64,000 nt of DNA from contig JACAAK010000007.1 of assembly GCA_025093985.1 (NCBI GenBank), forward strand, positions 930,001 through 994,000, read 5' to 3'. Shown piece by piece: positions 1 through 10,525 of this stretch. The first letter of the stretch is position 1; the number at the start of each line of letters is the position of its first letter. Position numbers and translations under genes: made by a program. The notes under the pieces are model-generated. The model did not search any database. It saw only the letters and a list, made by a program, of their open reading frames with translations, and was not told the origin of the DNA. Origin of the DNA: Calvatia gigantea (taxonomy: Eukaryota; Basidiomycota; Agaricomycetes; Agaricales; Lycoperdaceae).

Positions 1-202
1 AGGCGGGAAGGGTGTTTATATTTAGACTAACAGCACGAGTGGAGGAAGCTGAACTAGCGCCCATGGGGTAGTAGGATATAACTCTTGGGCCATGAAGATC
101 GCTCGATGGTTCCCCTTTCACGTCGGTACTGCGAGCTGCCACCAAACCTGGGGGCACAGATTCGAGTTTTGTACCTGTTCAACCCTCCTAAAAGCTTGTA
201 GA

Positions 203-2177
203 ATGAGCCCAGCAGATCACTTGTACGTTTTTGCTTGCCATCGCCCATACCAACAAGGCTAACCAACAGGGAAAAGTCATGGACCTGTGTTTATCGGCAC
301 ACTCTTCAATATGATGCTTTACGGGATTATGATCACGCAGATGTACCTCTACTATACAACGTACAAGAGGTACGGCGGAAAGTCGCACCTGGACTCAGCA
401 CGGACTGAATTGTGTCACCCAGGGACCCAATTTGGATCAAGTTGTTTGTATGTTTACGCAGCATGACCCGTAGATCGAAATTCGTATTCAAAGGTCCCCT
501 CTAAGGTTTTGGCTGTCTTTTTTGTGGATACCTTTAACACTCTTTTCGACGTTATGTTTGTCTATATCTCCGTCATCAAACATTTCGGTACGTATTCGTC
601 TATGCGGGTACGGGTGCTGAACCTTGACACGGATTTTCAGACGATGTTGAATTCCTCAAAAAGCCGAATTGGTGTACGTCCTTGTCCCCATTTATGTTCC
701 TTTTCCTTTCCTGAGTTCTTTCCAGGTTTCGCGTCAGGTCAGAGGCACGCAGAGGCCCATCCATTTACTGATCATTAATTATGTGCCACATACATAGACC
801 CCGCAACAACGGTAAGATCCATTCACAATGTGAAGTATTCGTCAAGATAACCAATTGTTTACTGAAGGGTATTGTCGAGTTGATGGTGCAGCTATTCTTC
901 GCCTGGAGGATATATGTTCTGACAGGAAGCCGGGCGATAGTTTCATGTATAGTCTTTCTCGCTTTCGTTGGATCAGGTGAGCGTTATAGCCCCCAGCAAG
1001 TTGCCAGTGCTGATTCTGACCGAATACAAGTTTGCGCTCTGATCGTGACCAGCCAGATCTTTGTCGTCCCAAGCTTTGCCAGATTCGGCGATTTCAAAGT
1101 GACTAGGCGTTCGCGATTGAATAACCTACCTCAGTGCTCACTACGGGAATTATAGAATTATGTCATTGGTTGGTTAGCCAGCGCAGTCGTTGCAGATGTC
1201 ATCATTACAACCGTTTTGGTGTCCTACTTGTGAGTTTGACATTGCTTACCTAAATACGCCGCCAGACTAACTGTGGCTCAGGGTACGCCTCACGATATAT
1301 TTAAGTAGCGTCCAGCGTGAACTCACAAATTCCTCCTCTTTCCAAGAGAAGGCACAAGACTGGCTTTAGGCAGTCAGACATGGTTGTCGACCGCATCATC
1401 CGAGGTATGCTCTCGAGAAATCCTGTAAAATTCATTGATTAAGGCTCAGACGATTTTAGTGACGATGTCAACTGGCCTTCTGGCTTCCATGGTCGCAGTT
1501 GTTGACCTGACGGTCTACTTAATCAAAGTAAGGAGGCTTTATCCGTCAAGGTACTTTTCTCACCACTGAAAGTCGTGCGCAGCCCTCAGGGATGTAAGTA
1601 CCATTACAGCTGTAGTCATCCGGCGGCTGAGATTACCTTTTCGCCAGCGATCTTATGCTCAATATTCTTCTATGTAAACTATACTCGAATTCGCTCATGA
1701 GCAGTCTTAATTCCCGACGTGGTTGGCGACACAGCGACGCTACGGCCTCCGTGGTCACCGGAAATCGGACACTGTCTGAAGGCATCGTTTTCTCGCCCCT
1801 CCGCGAGGATAGGAGAAGTCCTTCAATGGACAGCAGGACAGATGTGTCACAAAGATCTGCCAGCAGAAAGGCAAGCTGATCCCATTTGATAAAAATTACA
1901 AATCGAGTTCTAATACAACTGCCTCTTACAGACGTCTTCTCTGTTCGACCCGAAAAGGCCCTCAGGCACTACAACTGGCAAGGGTAGACCGGAAGTTTTC
2001 GTTCAAGTTGAGTCTCATGAAGTGCGGGATGCCTGTGCAACAAGCACAAGCACGGCCCATTTCCCATCCCCAGATATGCACGAGGGCGACATCCGCCCAG
2101 GATCTGATGGTATGACAGCGCTTACACTGGGTGATGTCCAAAAGTCAGTCGAGCAAAGTCTATCTTCGAAGGTCTAA
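203..2177 (+). CDS. DUF6534-type multi-pass membrane protein, possibly damaged
   Basis: Hydrophobic exons in conserved order match the basidiomycete DUF6534 family. A short first exon (ATG at 203) splices to a segment starting HGPVFIGTLFN, followed by GIMITQMYLYYTTYKR. Later exons carry DTFNTLFDVMFVYISV (about 520-590), VQLFFAWRIYVLTGSR (about 885-935), WLASAVVADVIITTVLVSYL (about 1172-1231), and a cytoplasmic tail rich in Ser, Thr and charged residues ending in TAA at 2175. These proteins have about seven membrane segments and no assigned function. The inverted copy at 23.2-24.9 kb has the same exon order. In that copy exon 2 begins with AGATCG directly after an AG acceptor. Here the matching AGATCG near 474 follows CCGT, so the acceptor looks lost. 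Whether this copy is functional is therefore doubtful; family identity is well supported. Confidence 0.6.
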
Positions 2178-2807
2178 CGACAGGCTCAACGGCCTATATT
2201 ACAATAAACCTTTATACACGTTTAGTAGTTCTTCCATCGGTGGGAATACATGCCGAGTTTGATCTTGGTTCAGACCCTTGTGCCAGGCCCTAGGGATTTT
2301 TTTCTTAATCAAGTGGACAATCAACTAGCCCAACGTCCAAGCATGCTCTTTTCGGACCGAGGCGCTCAAAGCGATATCTTCTTAACACCTCACCCTTGAC
2401 GTGAAGGTGAGTCGGTGCCCAAAAGCTTCAGCGGACTCCGGAGTCAGCAATAAAGGTCAGCAGTTCCGTCAACTTTGATCAGAGGTTCAACAGCATAGCA
2501 TTTAGCATTCCATGCTTCTCGCGCCTATGTAAAAAGGTTTTATACTTATTTATGCGAGGGTAACAATTGGCCTATTGACCAGGAGGGCTGGTGAGAATGT
2601 AAAACAGAGGTCTCCATTGGCTCGCCCCAAGTAATCAGAGAAAGGCCATCTACTCCTGTAACGGGAATGCAACAAATCGGCCATGAACGATCGTGCCAAC
2701 TCAAGTTCATACGAACTGAATTCCTTGTTATAATCAGGCCATGGATCCGTATAATACATTTCAAGGGATTTCGGTAGAGGTGTACTCCAGATATTCAAGG
2801 TAAATAA
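2178..2807. other. Intergenic, no supported gene
   Basis: Spacer between the DUF6534-type gene and the first inhibitor-like gene. Short open frames occur on both strands but none shows a recognisable motif or a plausible exon chain. Confidence 0.5.
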
Positions 2808-3380
2808 TTATTCCTTGCGAAAGGCCTCAAGTTCCCACACCTGACGTGGATCCCCTTCAATGTAATCCTCGAGGGAAACCTAGGGTGTCATCAGGACTCG
2901 ACCACTAAGAAGGGGGAAATGTAGCGAACATGGCGTAACCCAAGTTCATCGGGCACAAGGGGGAATGTCCAGACCTTCCTGGTTTGCAGGTCCCGGATTC
3001 TAAGAACGATGTGTGGGATCAGTACGAGGTATGGGGTGTGCGGAGGAAATCTGGTCCTACACAGTCTTGTCTGTGTCCCGGTCAATCTCCCAATCAAACC
3101 TCTCAACGTATTTCTCTATGAAAGCAGCAGGGCGCAATGCTGGAGTGCCATTTGGAAGTTCCTCTGCTTTAGCTACTCCGGACTTGAGGCTGTGGAATTC
3201 CCAAAGTTTTGGGTTGAATCCAAGATTGTACTCAAAGACGGCATTTTCTTTGACTTCCTCAGGCCTGAGAGGAATGAAGCTCTTCGGGAGGGTCGAGCCA
3301 TCCTCGATAAGGGAACGGCCAACATAGACGTTGGTCCCAACGTTTTTGATACGACAAAAACCGTGAGCGTCGAGAGGCAT
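2808..3380 (-). CDS. Small beta-trefoil-like protease inhibitor-like protein, copy A
   Basis: A three-exon gene: exon 1 3061-3380, exon 2 2930-2999, exon 3 2808-2879, all with GT-AG introns in correct phase. The protein is about 150 residues with no signal peptide. The N-terminus carries HGFCRIKNV, YVGR, an acidic pair, then LPKSF. This resembles the start of fungal serine protease inhibitors of MEROPS family I66 (cospin/LeSPI type, a beta-trefoil fold). The later segments FDWEI, IRDLQTRKVWTFP and LEDYIEGDPRQVWELE recur in every copy. The I66 link rests on the N-terminal pattern and the size only, so function is tentative. This is the first of four related genes in tandem, all on the minus strand. 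Confidence 0.72.
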
Positions 3381-4559
3381 TGGTAGTGCAGATAGGAGGG
3401 TGGGGTCACTAGCTTGTGAATTGGAGGTGATCGACGAGGGGAGCTCCTTTTAAATTCTGCATATGTCTGCTTAAGTCCATGGTTCGGTACATGGGATCGT
3501 TCGTTACCCCCATGCGGTCTGGCAAAACCCAGTTCATCTCCAACGGAAGGTAGGAACATGTCGTTACCGAGCCATGTCACTGCCAAGATCATTAGAGGCG
3601 TGCTGAATGGATTGGAGTGGCGACATCCGGCGACTTGTATGGCTCTCAATGTCGTTATCTGACTGTTGGAATGTTCTTTCCTCAATGTGTCGTCGAAGGA
3701 CCTTAGAAAAGGCACATGTCGGCAACACTAGTACTACTACGGGGGGCACCAGATGTAGCACGTCCGGGAGTATCCTATTCGTAGTGATTTAGAGTTTGAT
3801 AATTTGCTGAGGGGTGGACCAGGGGGACCTCATTACAGATTGTACCCCGTAATTCCACTGTCTGGTGACCAAAGTATCTCCTTGACATGAGCAATAGAAG
3901 CCATGGACGCTCCAAAGCAATAGCAGAAAAGGAAGCATCAGTATTAACATCCGTAATTCGCATCTTGGGGGAGCGCCCCTCAGGATCCGCCTCATTTGCA
4001 AAGGCGAAATAAGACCCTTCCAGAATTCTCGAAACCATGCGTTAATGAAAATTCCAAAGCAGTTGTAATCTGGGTTGACTTGTAAGTTGCGGGGGGTGTC
4101 GATGTGACACACACAGTGTCTATGTCGTCAGAATGTGGACATCTCCAACGTGTGTCCGCTTTCGCTAAGTATTTGTTCCTGATTGTTATGTCACGCTTGG
4201 TGTGCCCAAGGAGGGAACGAAGATAATTCACGGCCCCGTACTTTTCTTAGTTCACTTGTTTGGGTTCTCGGGCCGTCTTTTCGGCTGCGGGCTGAAAGGA
4301 CAATTTTGTAGTACCCAGGCTTGTCCTAGCTTAGGGGCGGACTGCTCACGTGCACCGCCTTCAATTTATGATTAAAAAAAAAACGAAGATAATTCAATAT
4401 TCTGAATATTCAATTCTGGTGATTCAATGCCCTGGTTTCTGTCGAGCTACTCAGACTTCCTAGTCATGATCTAGGTGATGAACCGATATCATACGTAGGG
4501 CGGGTACTCGAGATATTCAGGGTAATCGGACACTCATTGGTCAAGAATCTCAAGTTTTC
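3381..4559. repeat. Duplicated spacer of inhibitor unit A
   Basis: No intact gene. Parts of this spacer recur downstream of the other inhibitor copies. The stretch around 3855-3880 (CTGTCTGGTGACCAAAG) matches about 5375-5390, and 3930-4110 resembles 5835-6045. The pieces keep the same order, which is what a segmental tandem duplication leaves behind. On the minus strand 4010-4110 reads as a short open frame with a weak counterpart in unit B, so a second small gene may once have been included. Confidence 0.45.
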
Positions 4560-4997
4560 TACAACAGACAGTTCATCGATGCATCTCCTGCACATTAACC
4601 CTCGAGGACAACCTCAATGCATTAATAGGAAATCCACTGTAAAGGAAAGGGTGGGTAGACAGATATGATGTGACTCCAATTCGTCGAGTGCCAGGGGTTC
4701 TTGGTGATCGAGATAATTCTTTGACGCGGACAACCAAAGCCATGGACGCTTCGGATATCAGAGGTAATACTAGGGATACCATTTGGGAGTTTCTCTGCCT
4801 TGGCGGCTACCAGGCTTGGGGCTACGGAATTTATTGTCGAACCCGAGATTGTACTCAGGAATAGCGCGACTCTGACCTGGTAGGGATCACGCCGGGTGAG
4901 GTCATTGAGAGTGTTGGCTGACCCGCAACGGAGCGCCTGATGGAGACATCTGAGTTGGTATTCTTCAGGGGTAGAGACTGCAAGCGTCAAGAGGCAT
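4560..4997 (-). pseudogene. Degenerate inhibitor-like copy B
   Basis: The sequence starts like copies A and D (ATG then CCTCTTGACGC) but loses the frame within a few codons. Scattered fragments remain recognisable in different frames, such as EYNLGFDNKF and AKAEKLPNG, which match EYNLGFNPKL and AKAEELPNG of copy A. Stops and length changes rule out a full product. The position and orientation match the tandem array. Confidence 0.6.
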
Positions 4998-4999
4998 TG

Positions 5000-5735
5000 G
5001 CAGTACAAGTAGGACATCATTAGCTCACGAGGGTGCTGAAGTGCTGAAGAGGTCGAGCGTGGGAGATTTCTCGGTTGGAAAGTATGGAGCGAAGTGCCCC
5101 AATTAGACTAGACGTTACCTGCAGGGTGGAAGCAGTAATAGCTCCATACAAAACAGCTGACCCGCATATCTAATATTCCTGTTCTTGCGTTGCCAGTGGG
5201 ACGTCAAGAATGATTAATGACGGATGAGGGGGGAATAGCATTTGGATTAAGGCAAGGGAGCACCATACCTATGGCGAATGACAGTGACTGTGGCGCAGCT
5301 GTGCAGAACTGGGGTTCTATTTTTCAATGGTAGAAGGGCCCCGAAGGGCCGCTCATTGACCGTTATATGACTCTGCTGTCTGGTGATCAAGGCGCCTCTC
5401 GCACAATATGAGCCTAGAAGGACAATCCAAGAATGTGATTATGGAGTTGGTGTTCTTGTCCTCTGTGTCTAGTGATTCTTTTCCTGGAGAAGATAGAATA
5501 CGCTTAGTATCAGATGATCCAGGACCGTGGATCGTCAAAGGGCGGAAGCAGAGATTTGTGGAGACCAATATGGTATCGATATCTTCGTAGCGAGAGGACC
5601 TGTTAAAAGTTGTAGCCTGCCTCGAGGCTCTGCCATAGAGCCCCCTTTGCGCCCATCAATAAATTAAGAGGATGTCTACAATAAGTATGACAGTGGTGCC
5701 GTTGTCACCACTATCTTTACCATAGATGTGGACTT
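5000..5735. repeat. Duplicated spacer of inhibitor unit B
   Basis: No supported gene. The stretch 5245-5400 aligns by eye with 9812-9965 downstream of copy D: both contain GGCAA-GGTGCACCA-like sequence, a CAGCTGTG/CAACTGTG element, GGTAGAAG and AAGGCCGCT in the same order. This is direct evidence that the B and D units descend from one segment. Confidence 0.5.
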
Positions 5736-5743
5736 TCAGGGCG

Positions 5744-5831
5744 GTTGGCTTCCTTTGTCCTTCTCATGGGCTGCATGGCTGGGTTCAGCGTTTCATTCAT
5801 CAATCGTCATTCCTGACCCGAGCTGAGGAAA
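5744..5831 (+). pseudogene. Relic of an ABC transporter exon
   Basis: About 88 bases align nearly without gaps to 10803-10889, inside the second coding exon of the ABC transporter. Shared runs include CCTTTGTCCTTCT, CAGCG and a final GAGGAA preceded by CGAGCT/CGAACT. The reading frame is not maintained. It lies on the same strand and the same side of an inhibitor copy as the living transporter does, so it is best explained as the remains of a duplicated neighbour. Confidence 0.55.
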
Positions 5832-7475
5832 CACCAGTACTAACACTCGTAATGTATCTCTTGGAGAACCAGCCCCACGCCACTAGGTTCCTGGGATAAC
5901 CTCATTTGCAGAGGTGGAATACGTACCTTCTAGAGTCTTCGAGGCTATGTACTAACGAGAGGTCAGCTAGTCGCAAGTGGTCTGGGTTGGCCGATGATCG
6001 ATGTTGATGAGTTGTGGGAGTGTCAAATGTGACAGCACACCAAGCCAACCTGATAAGTATAACCCCCCTCCGGAGCCCGAGGAACAAATGCTTCTATCTC
6101 TTCGTGGAAATGACTTGAAAAGCGACACCTTTTAGGGTTGTCGACATCTGGTGACAACAGGTGCTGCATGTCGATGGAGGAAGATCCGACAAAGAGGATT
6201 AAGTATTAAATCCTGCTTGTCACGCCAACACCGCATCATTCAAAGGCTTGGGTACATTGACATTCAATTATCAATAACCTGCGTGATTCGCGGCGTTGTT
6301 CGAACGGCGTTCAGATATACTCCTCTCGGGGCGCGACGCTTGTAGCAATATTTCCTAATACTGTATATTAAGGCCCTGATGCGACGCACAAGTGGTATGT
6401 TCAGGTGTGAGTGTACATTGGAGGTTCGGTTTCTCTCATTTTGCACTATTCCGTATGAAGGAATACAATAACAAACACAATGCACCCAGTACAAGTAATG
6501 TAAGACTAGAATAAGAGCTCGCCTCAGTCTTTTGAGATATGCGTGAGAACTGAGGTGGCAGACACGAGATGTGGGTACTTGATATTACGACGGGTGGTCG
6601 AGTTAGAATATATTAATTTGAAAATAGATCACAGGAGGGACAATAAATAAAAGGAAGGCCAAAGGGTATGAAAGAAACACAAATTAGATCCAGCAGTCCA
6701 CGCGACAACCTGTGCCACTCCAAGTCGGCCCAACACCGTATTTGTCATTTTCTTCTCCTCTCTGGGCATAGTCCGTTTCTGATGGTATTGAGTCTTTTGA
6801 TTTGACCCCCAGGCTTTCCGTTGTCCGCTTTGTGGTCAAGGAATTCATCAATAATTTTATGATTATTCTTCGTTGTATAAAAATCGCGGTCACCTTCGTA
6901 GTCACAGTTTTGCAACAATCTCTCGCCTGTTTTTCTCCCATACCCTTGTTGTCACCCCTTGCTAATTAAATTTGCTACACTCTCTCATTATACTCACACT
7001 TGGACTACTCCTGCCTACAGAAGAAACACTTAACCTGTATAAGGCGCAGAAACTGATTTTGTTTTACGGCCAGACGACTACAAGGTGGGTCTCTTGCGAA
7101 AATGCTCAAAATTGTTATCCAGTGTCTTTAGAGGCTTACCAATACTCTGAATTCTACGTGTTCCATCACCTATATAAAAGAACGTTGTTCTCATTCAAAT
7201 GAAAACCGTCCTCGGGCCCACTGGCCAGGGGACTGTAGGTGGTGTGCGAAACCGGGGCCTTAGTTACCTTTCCTCAAACGACGTATAAAGAGGCGTTTGA
7301 GGAACGAGACCTATCGTGGATCATTAATGATCTCAACTCAAGTTGGCGCCTCCCCTTCACTTCGATTTGAGCCACTCAAAAGATAATCCTCCTTGTTTTA
7401 GTTCAGGCATAAATCAACTTCATCTATTGGAAGTTTGTTTTGGCAGGGCAGATACCCCTCAGGTTACAAAGTCAT
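5832..7475. other. Decayed spacer, no supported gene
   Basis: The first 220 bases (to about 6050) resemble spacer sequence at 3930-4110 and 8440-8590; a shared core is GTGTCAAATGTG. From 6060 to 7475 the sequence is AT-rich. Open frames near 6684-6941 (minus) and 6972-7202 (plus) show no motif or plausible exon chain and are not called. Confidence 0.4.
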
Positions 7476-8044
7476 TCATGTACTGACGGATTCAAATTCC
7501 CACAACTGACGTTCATCTCCCTCACGGTACTCTTCAAGAGTAACCTGAACATATCATCAGTACTCCCTCGACGGAAAAAAAAGAGTAATACGGACATCAG
7601 GTGATGCAGGTGTGCTTTGAGCGTTAGGAAGTGTCCAAACTTTTTTAGTTTCCGGGTCTCGGATTCTGTTGGTAACAAGAGGGGTTAGTGAAAGCACAAC
7701 AAAGTGAGGGTGAAGTTGTCATACACAGTCTGATCAGTGCCTGTTTCAATTTCCCACTCAAACTTTTGAGCACGGTTTTCCAAGACGGCGGCAGGATGCA
7801 ACTCTGGAGCGCCGTTATGGTCCAACTCGGCTTTCGAAACTCCAGCGTTGCGGCTCTGGAACTTCCAGAGTTTCGGGTTGAAGCCGACGTGGCACTCGAA
7901 GGTCCCATCGCCGGGATGATTGGCGTCGAGAGGAATGAAGCACTTCGGGCCAGTAGACTGTTCCTCAAATTGGCCACGACCAACGTAAACATTGAACTTG
8001 ACGTTCTTGATGCGGCAGAAACCATCAGCGCTGAGAGACGACAT
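7476..8044 (-). CDS. Small beta-trefoil-like protease inhibitor-like protein, copy C
   Basis: Intact three-exon gene with the same structure as copy A. Exon 1 gives MSSLSADGFCRIKNV, then YVGR, an acidic residue pair, GPKCF and WEIETGTDQTV. A GT-AG intron joins to IRDPETKKVWTLP, and a second intron joins to VTLEEYREGDERQLWEF, ending in TGA at 7476. The predicted length is close to 150 residues with no signal peptide. The start was chosen because the N-terminal segment aligns with copies A and D. I66-type inhibition is inferred from the N-terminal signature only. The divergence from copy A is considerable, so the duplication is not recent. Confidence 0.72.
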
Positions 8045-8890
8045 TAGTGATGTAGGTTAGTTGATGAAGGTGGTTGTTCGTGAGTTGGGGAATGTCCAGC
8101 GAGGAGAACTCCTTTTAAACCTTGCGAGCCTGTATTCAGTTTAAATTTGCAGTCGGGTAGGTGGTTGTCCGTCGCGTTCAGGTGGCTTGATGAGGTCTAC
8201 TACAGCTTCAATGGAAGACACAGGCAGGACATGCTGAGCCCCTGTCACCGGAAGCTTGCTGGGCCGATCCCTCTTTCCTGGAGGGATTTCCTTAGAATAA
8301 CCAGCATTTGGGGACCAAAATGTTTCTCGGTATGTGCAGTGGTAGCCAGGGCTGTGCAGAGACCGCCATCGAACGAAGGTATCAGTGTCGGTGGCTGTCA
8401 TTTATCTCTTGACGGCTTCGCCACCCGGCCACCATCAGGAGCCGAGCACAACCTCGTTGACAAACATAGAGCAATTTTCTTCAGAGTTCTTAAGACCGTG
8501 GATTAACGAGGCGTTGTCGGGGGCTTATGGTACGGGTTCGCCGATAAGTTGCGGGAGTGTCAAATGTGGTGATGCATCAAGTCAGTCCAACAATAATGTA
8601 AGAAACCAGTGACTTCTCCACCGGGCGCGTCCATGAGCATATGCATCTCTTTCTTTAGGACGATGACGTGGGAACATGAGACCCTTCGATGCTCTGATGA
8701 CCACGGCGGTTGTCAGTTGATGGAGGGAAGCTTGACAAAAAAAACCAGTTCTGAATCATCACGTGAAGTTGGACTATCCGGCTGCAACTCCGAGTCCGTC
8801 GAGTTCTCAGGTCCTAAATATTGTACATTCAAGGGACTTCGTCAGAGCGTACACTCCACATATCCAGGGGACAGTGACATTCATTTAGTA
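8045..8890. repeat. Duplicated spacer of inhibitor unit C
   Basis: No intact gene. Bases 8440-8590 match the spacer block at about 5900-6050: both end in a GGGAGTGTCAAATGTG run followed by a region rich in CAA and CCAA. Open frames on both strands here overlap one another and lack motifs. Confidence 0.4.
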
Positions 8891-9455
8891 TCAATATTCT
8901 CGATTTTCCACAAGTTGGCGTTCGTCTCCCTCACGGTAATCTTCAAGGACAACCTAAAGATATGATCAGTACTCCAGGGGTTCAGGGATGGACGAGCGGA
9001 ACGGACAAGGAGTAATCCCAGTTCATCGGGTATGCCGGGAAGTGTCCAAACTTTCCCAGACCGCAAATCTCGGATTCTACAAGTAGCGGCAATTGAGAAT
9101 TCAACGTGAGGGCGTGAGGTAAAGTTCGTCCTACATGGTCCTGTCTGTGTCCGGGACCGGTTTCCCATTCAAACGGTTCTACGTAGTGCTCTAGGATAGC
9201 CGCCGGGCGCAATACTCGAGTGCCGTTGGGAAGTACCTCAGCCTTGGCGACCCCAGACTTGAGACTGTGAAATTCCCGGAGCGTCGGATTGATCCCCATG
9301 TTATACTCAAAGATAGCGTTGCCTTTGACTTGGTTGGTTTCGAGCGGGGTAAAGCTTTTGGGGAGAAGTGATTTATCCTCAACAGGAGAACGACCGATGT
9401 AACGGTCTGACTTGATGTTCTTGATGAGGCAGAAGCCGTGAACTTCGAGAGGCAT
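8891..9455 (-). pseudogene. Inhibitor-like copy D with one-base frameshift
   Basis: All three exons of the family are present. Exon 1 has MPLEVHGFCLIKN, YIGR, VEDKSLLPKSF and EYNMGINP; exon 2 has IRDLRSGKVWTLPG; exon 3 has LEDYREGDERQLVE and ends in TGA at 8891. Between the conserved Trp codon of exon 1 and the donor, copy A has 29 bases and copy D has 30 (near 9140-9165). The extra base throws exon 2 out of frame and gives an early stop. Either the gene is newly dead or the base is a sequence error. It lies about 1.07 kb upstream of, and divergent from, the ABC transporter. Confidence 0.6.
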
Positions 9456-10525
9456 CGGTAGGGTAGAGTAGGGGGTTAACGACTCGTGAGTTGGGGTGGT
9501 AAGGCAGGGAGTGCCTTTTAAGTACTGGATGTTTCTTGTTTGGAGCAAGATGGAGTAGACGGTGCCCTGCGATGCATTCGGATGTTTTGACAGGGCTCCA
9601 GTGGGTAGATAAAAGGGGGAGAGAAAATGTGGTTATTACGACGGCCAATGATCTCAGCGCAACTGTGAATGCCATTACTGGATTAGACACTCCTTGCGGA
9701 AGCAACAACTGTGGTGCAACCAGCTTGCGTGTTCGTCATTTCCATCCTTGAGGCTAGGGTATTCTTATTCAATTTACACCAAGAATGAGAGGAGATGGAG
9801 GATGGCACTTTGATTAAGGCAAAGGTGCACCACACTTGTGGCGAGCGATACATAGTGACCATGGTGCAACTGTGGAGGATTGGAGCTGGAAGGTACACTG
9901 GTAGAAGAACCCAGAAAGGCCGCTACTATTACGTGACCCCGCTGTTTGGTATTTTTCGACAGGATGAATCATCCAGTGACCATTAGGGTTAAGAAGGGGG
10001 AGTGTGGTTCCAAAGTAGCCACTGATTATCATCGAAGATGTCCCCATCGATACCCGGTGAAGATAGGGTAATCACCAGCCCAAGATCCCCAAATTCTAGG
10101 TTGCCCAAGGCGCAGAGAGGGTATAGAACGAGGTGGTTTGGAAGACATGGATGGATGGGGTTGTGTGACAAATCAACCTCGCCGTGACGCCAAAGGTCTT
10201 TCGCCCGCAGATCATGGTAAGTTGTGACTTCCAGGTTGTCTGCGCTTTATAATTTACCCTAGTGCCTACTAAGCTTGCCAATGTATTGTCCTGCGTGTCC
10301 CTCTACAAAATCGTCCGTGCTCTAGAGGACGACTCTCGACAAGCTTGACATTCGCCCGTTTGCTCAGTTATTTTGGGCCGCTGACTTCTCACGCCCTGCG
10401 ACCATGCGGTGAAGGCGGAAGTTAACCGTGCGATTCGGTGGGCGACCCGAGGCAGAATTCGGCAGCAAGGGCCAAAGGGTCCGTACCAGGATCGGTCTTC
10501 TTTCATTCCCCTCATCATCCGTCTT
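9456..10525. other. Divergent promoter region between inhibitor D and ABC transporter
   Basis: No supported gene. Bases 9812-9965 duplicate spacer sequence 5245-5400. The rest probably carries the promoters of the two divergent genes, but no individual element can be assigned by eye. Confidence 0.4.

Noticed and set aside
3173..3715. Long minus-strand open frame of 180 codons overlapping inhibitor copy A
   Set aside because: It overlaps exon 1 of the inhibitor in another frame and has no motif; the inhibitor frame is conserved in paralogues.
7688..8047. Plus-strand open frame of 119 codons across inhibitor copy C
   Set aside because: Exact antisense shadow of the conserved inhibitor exon 1.
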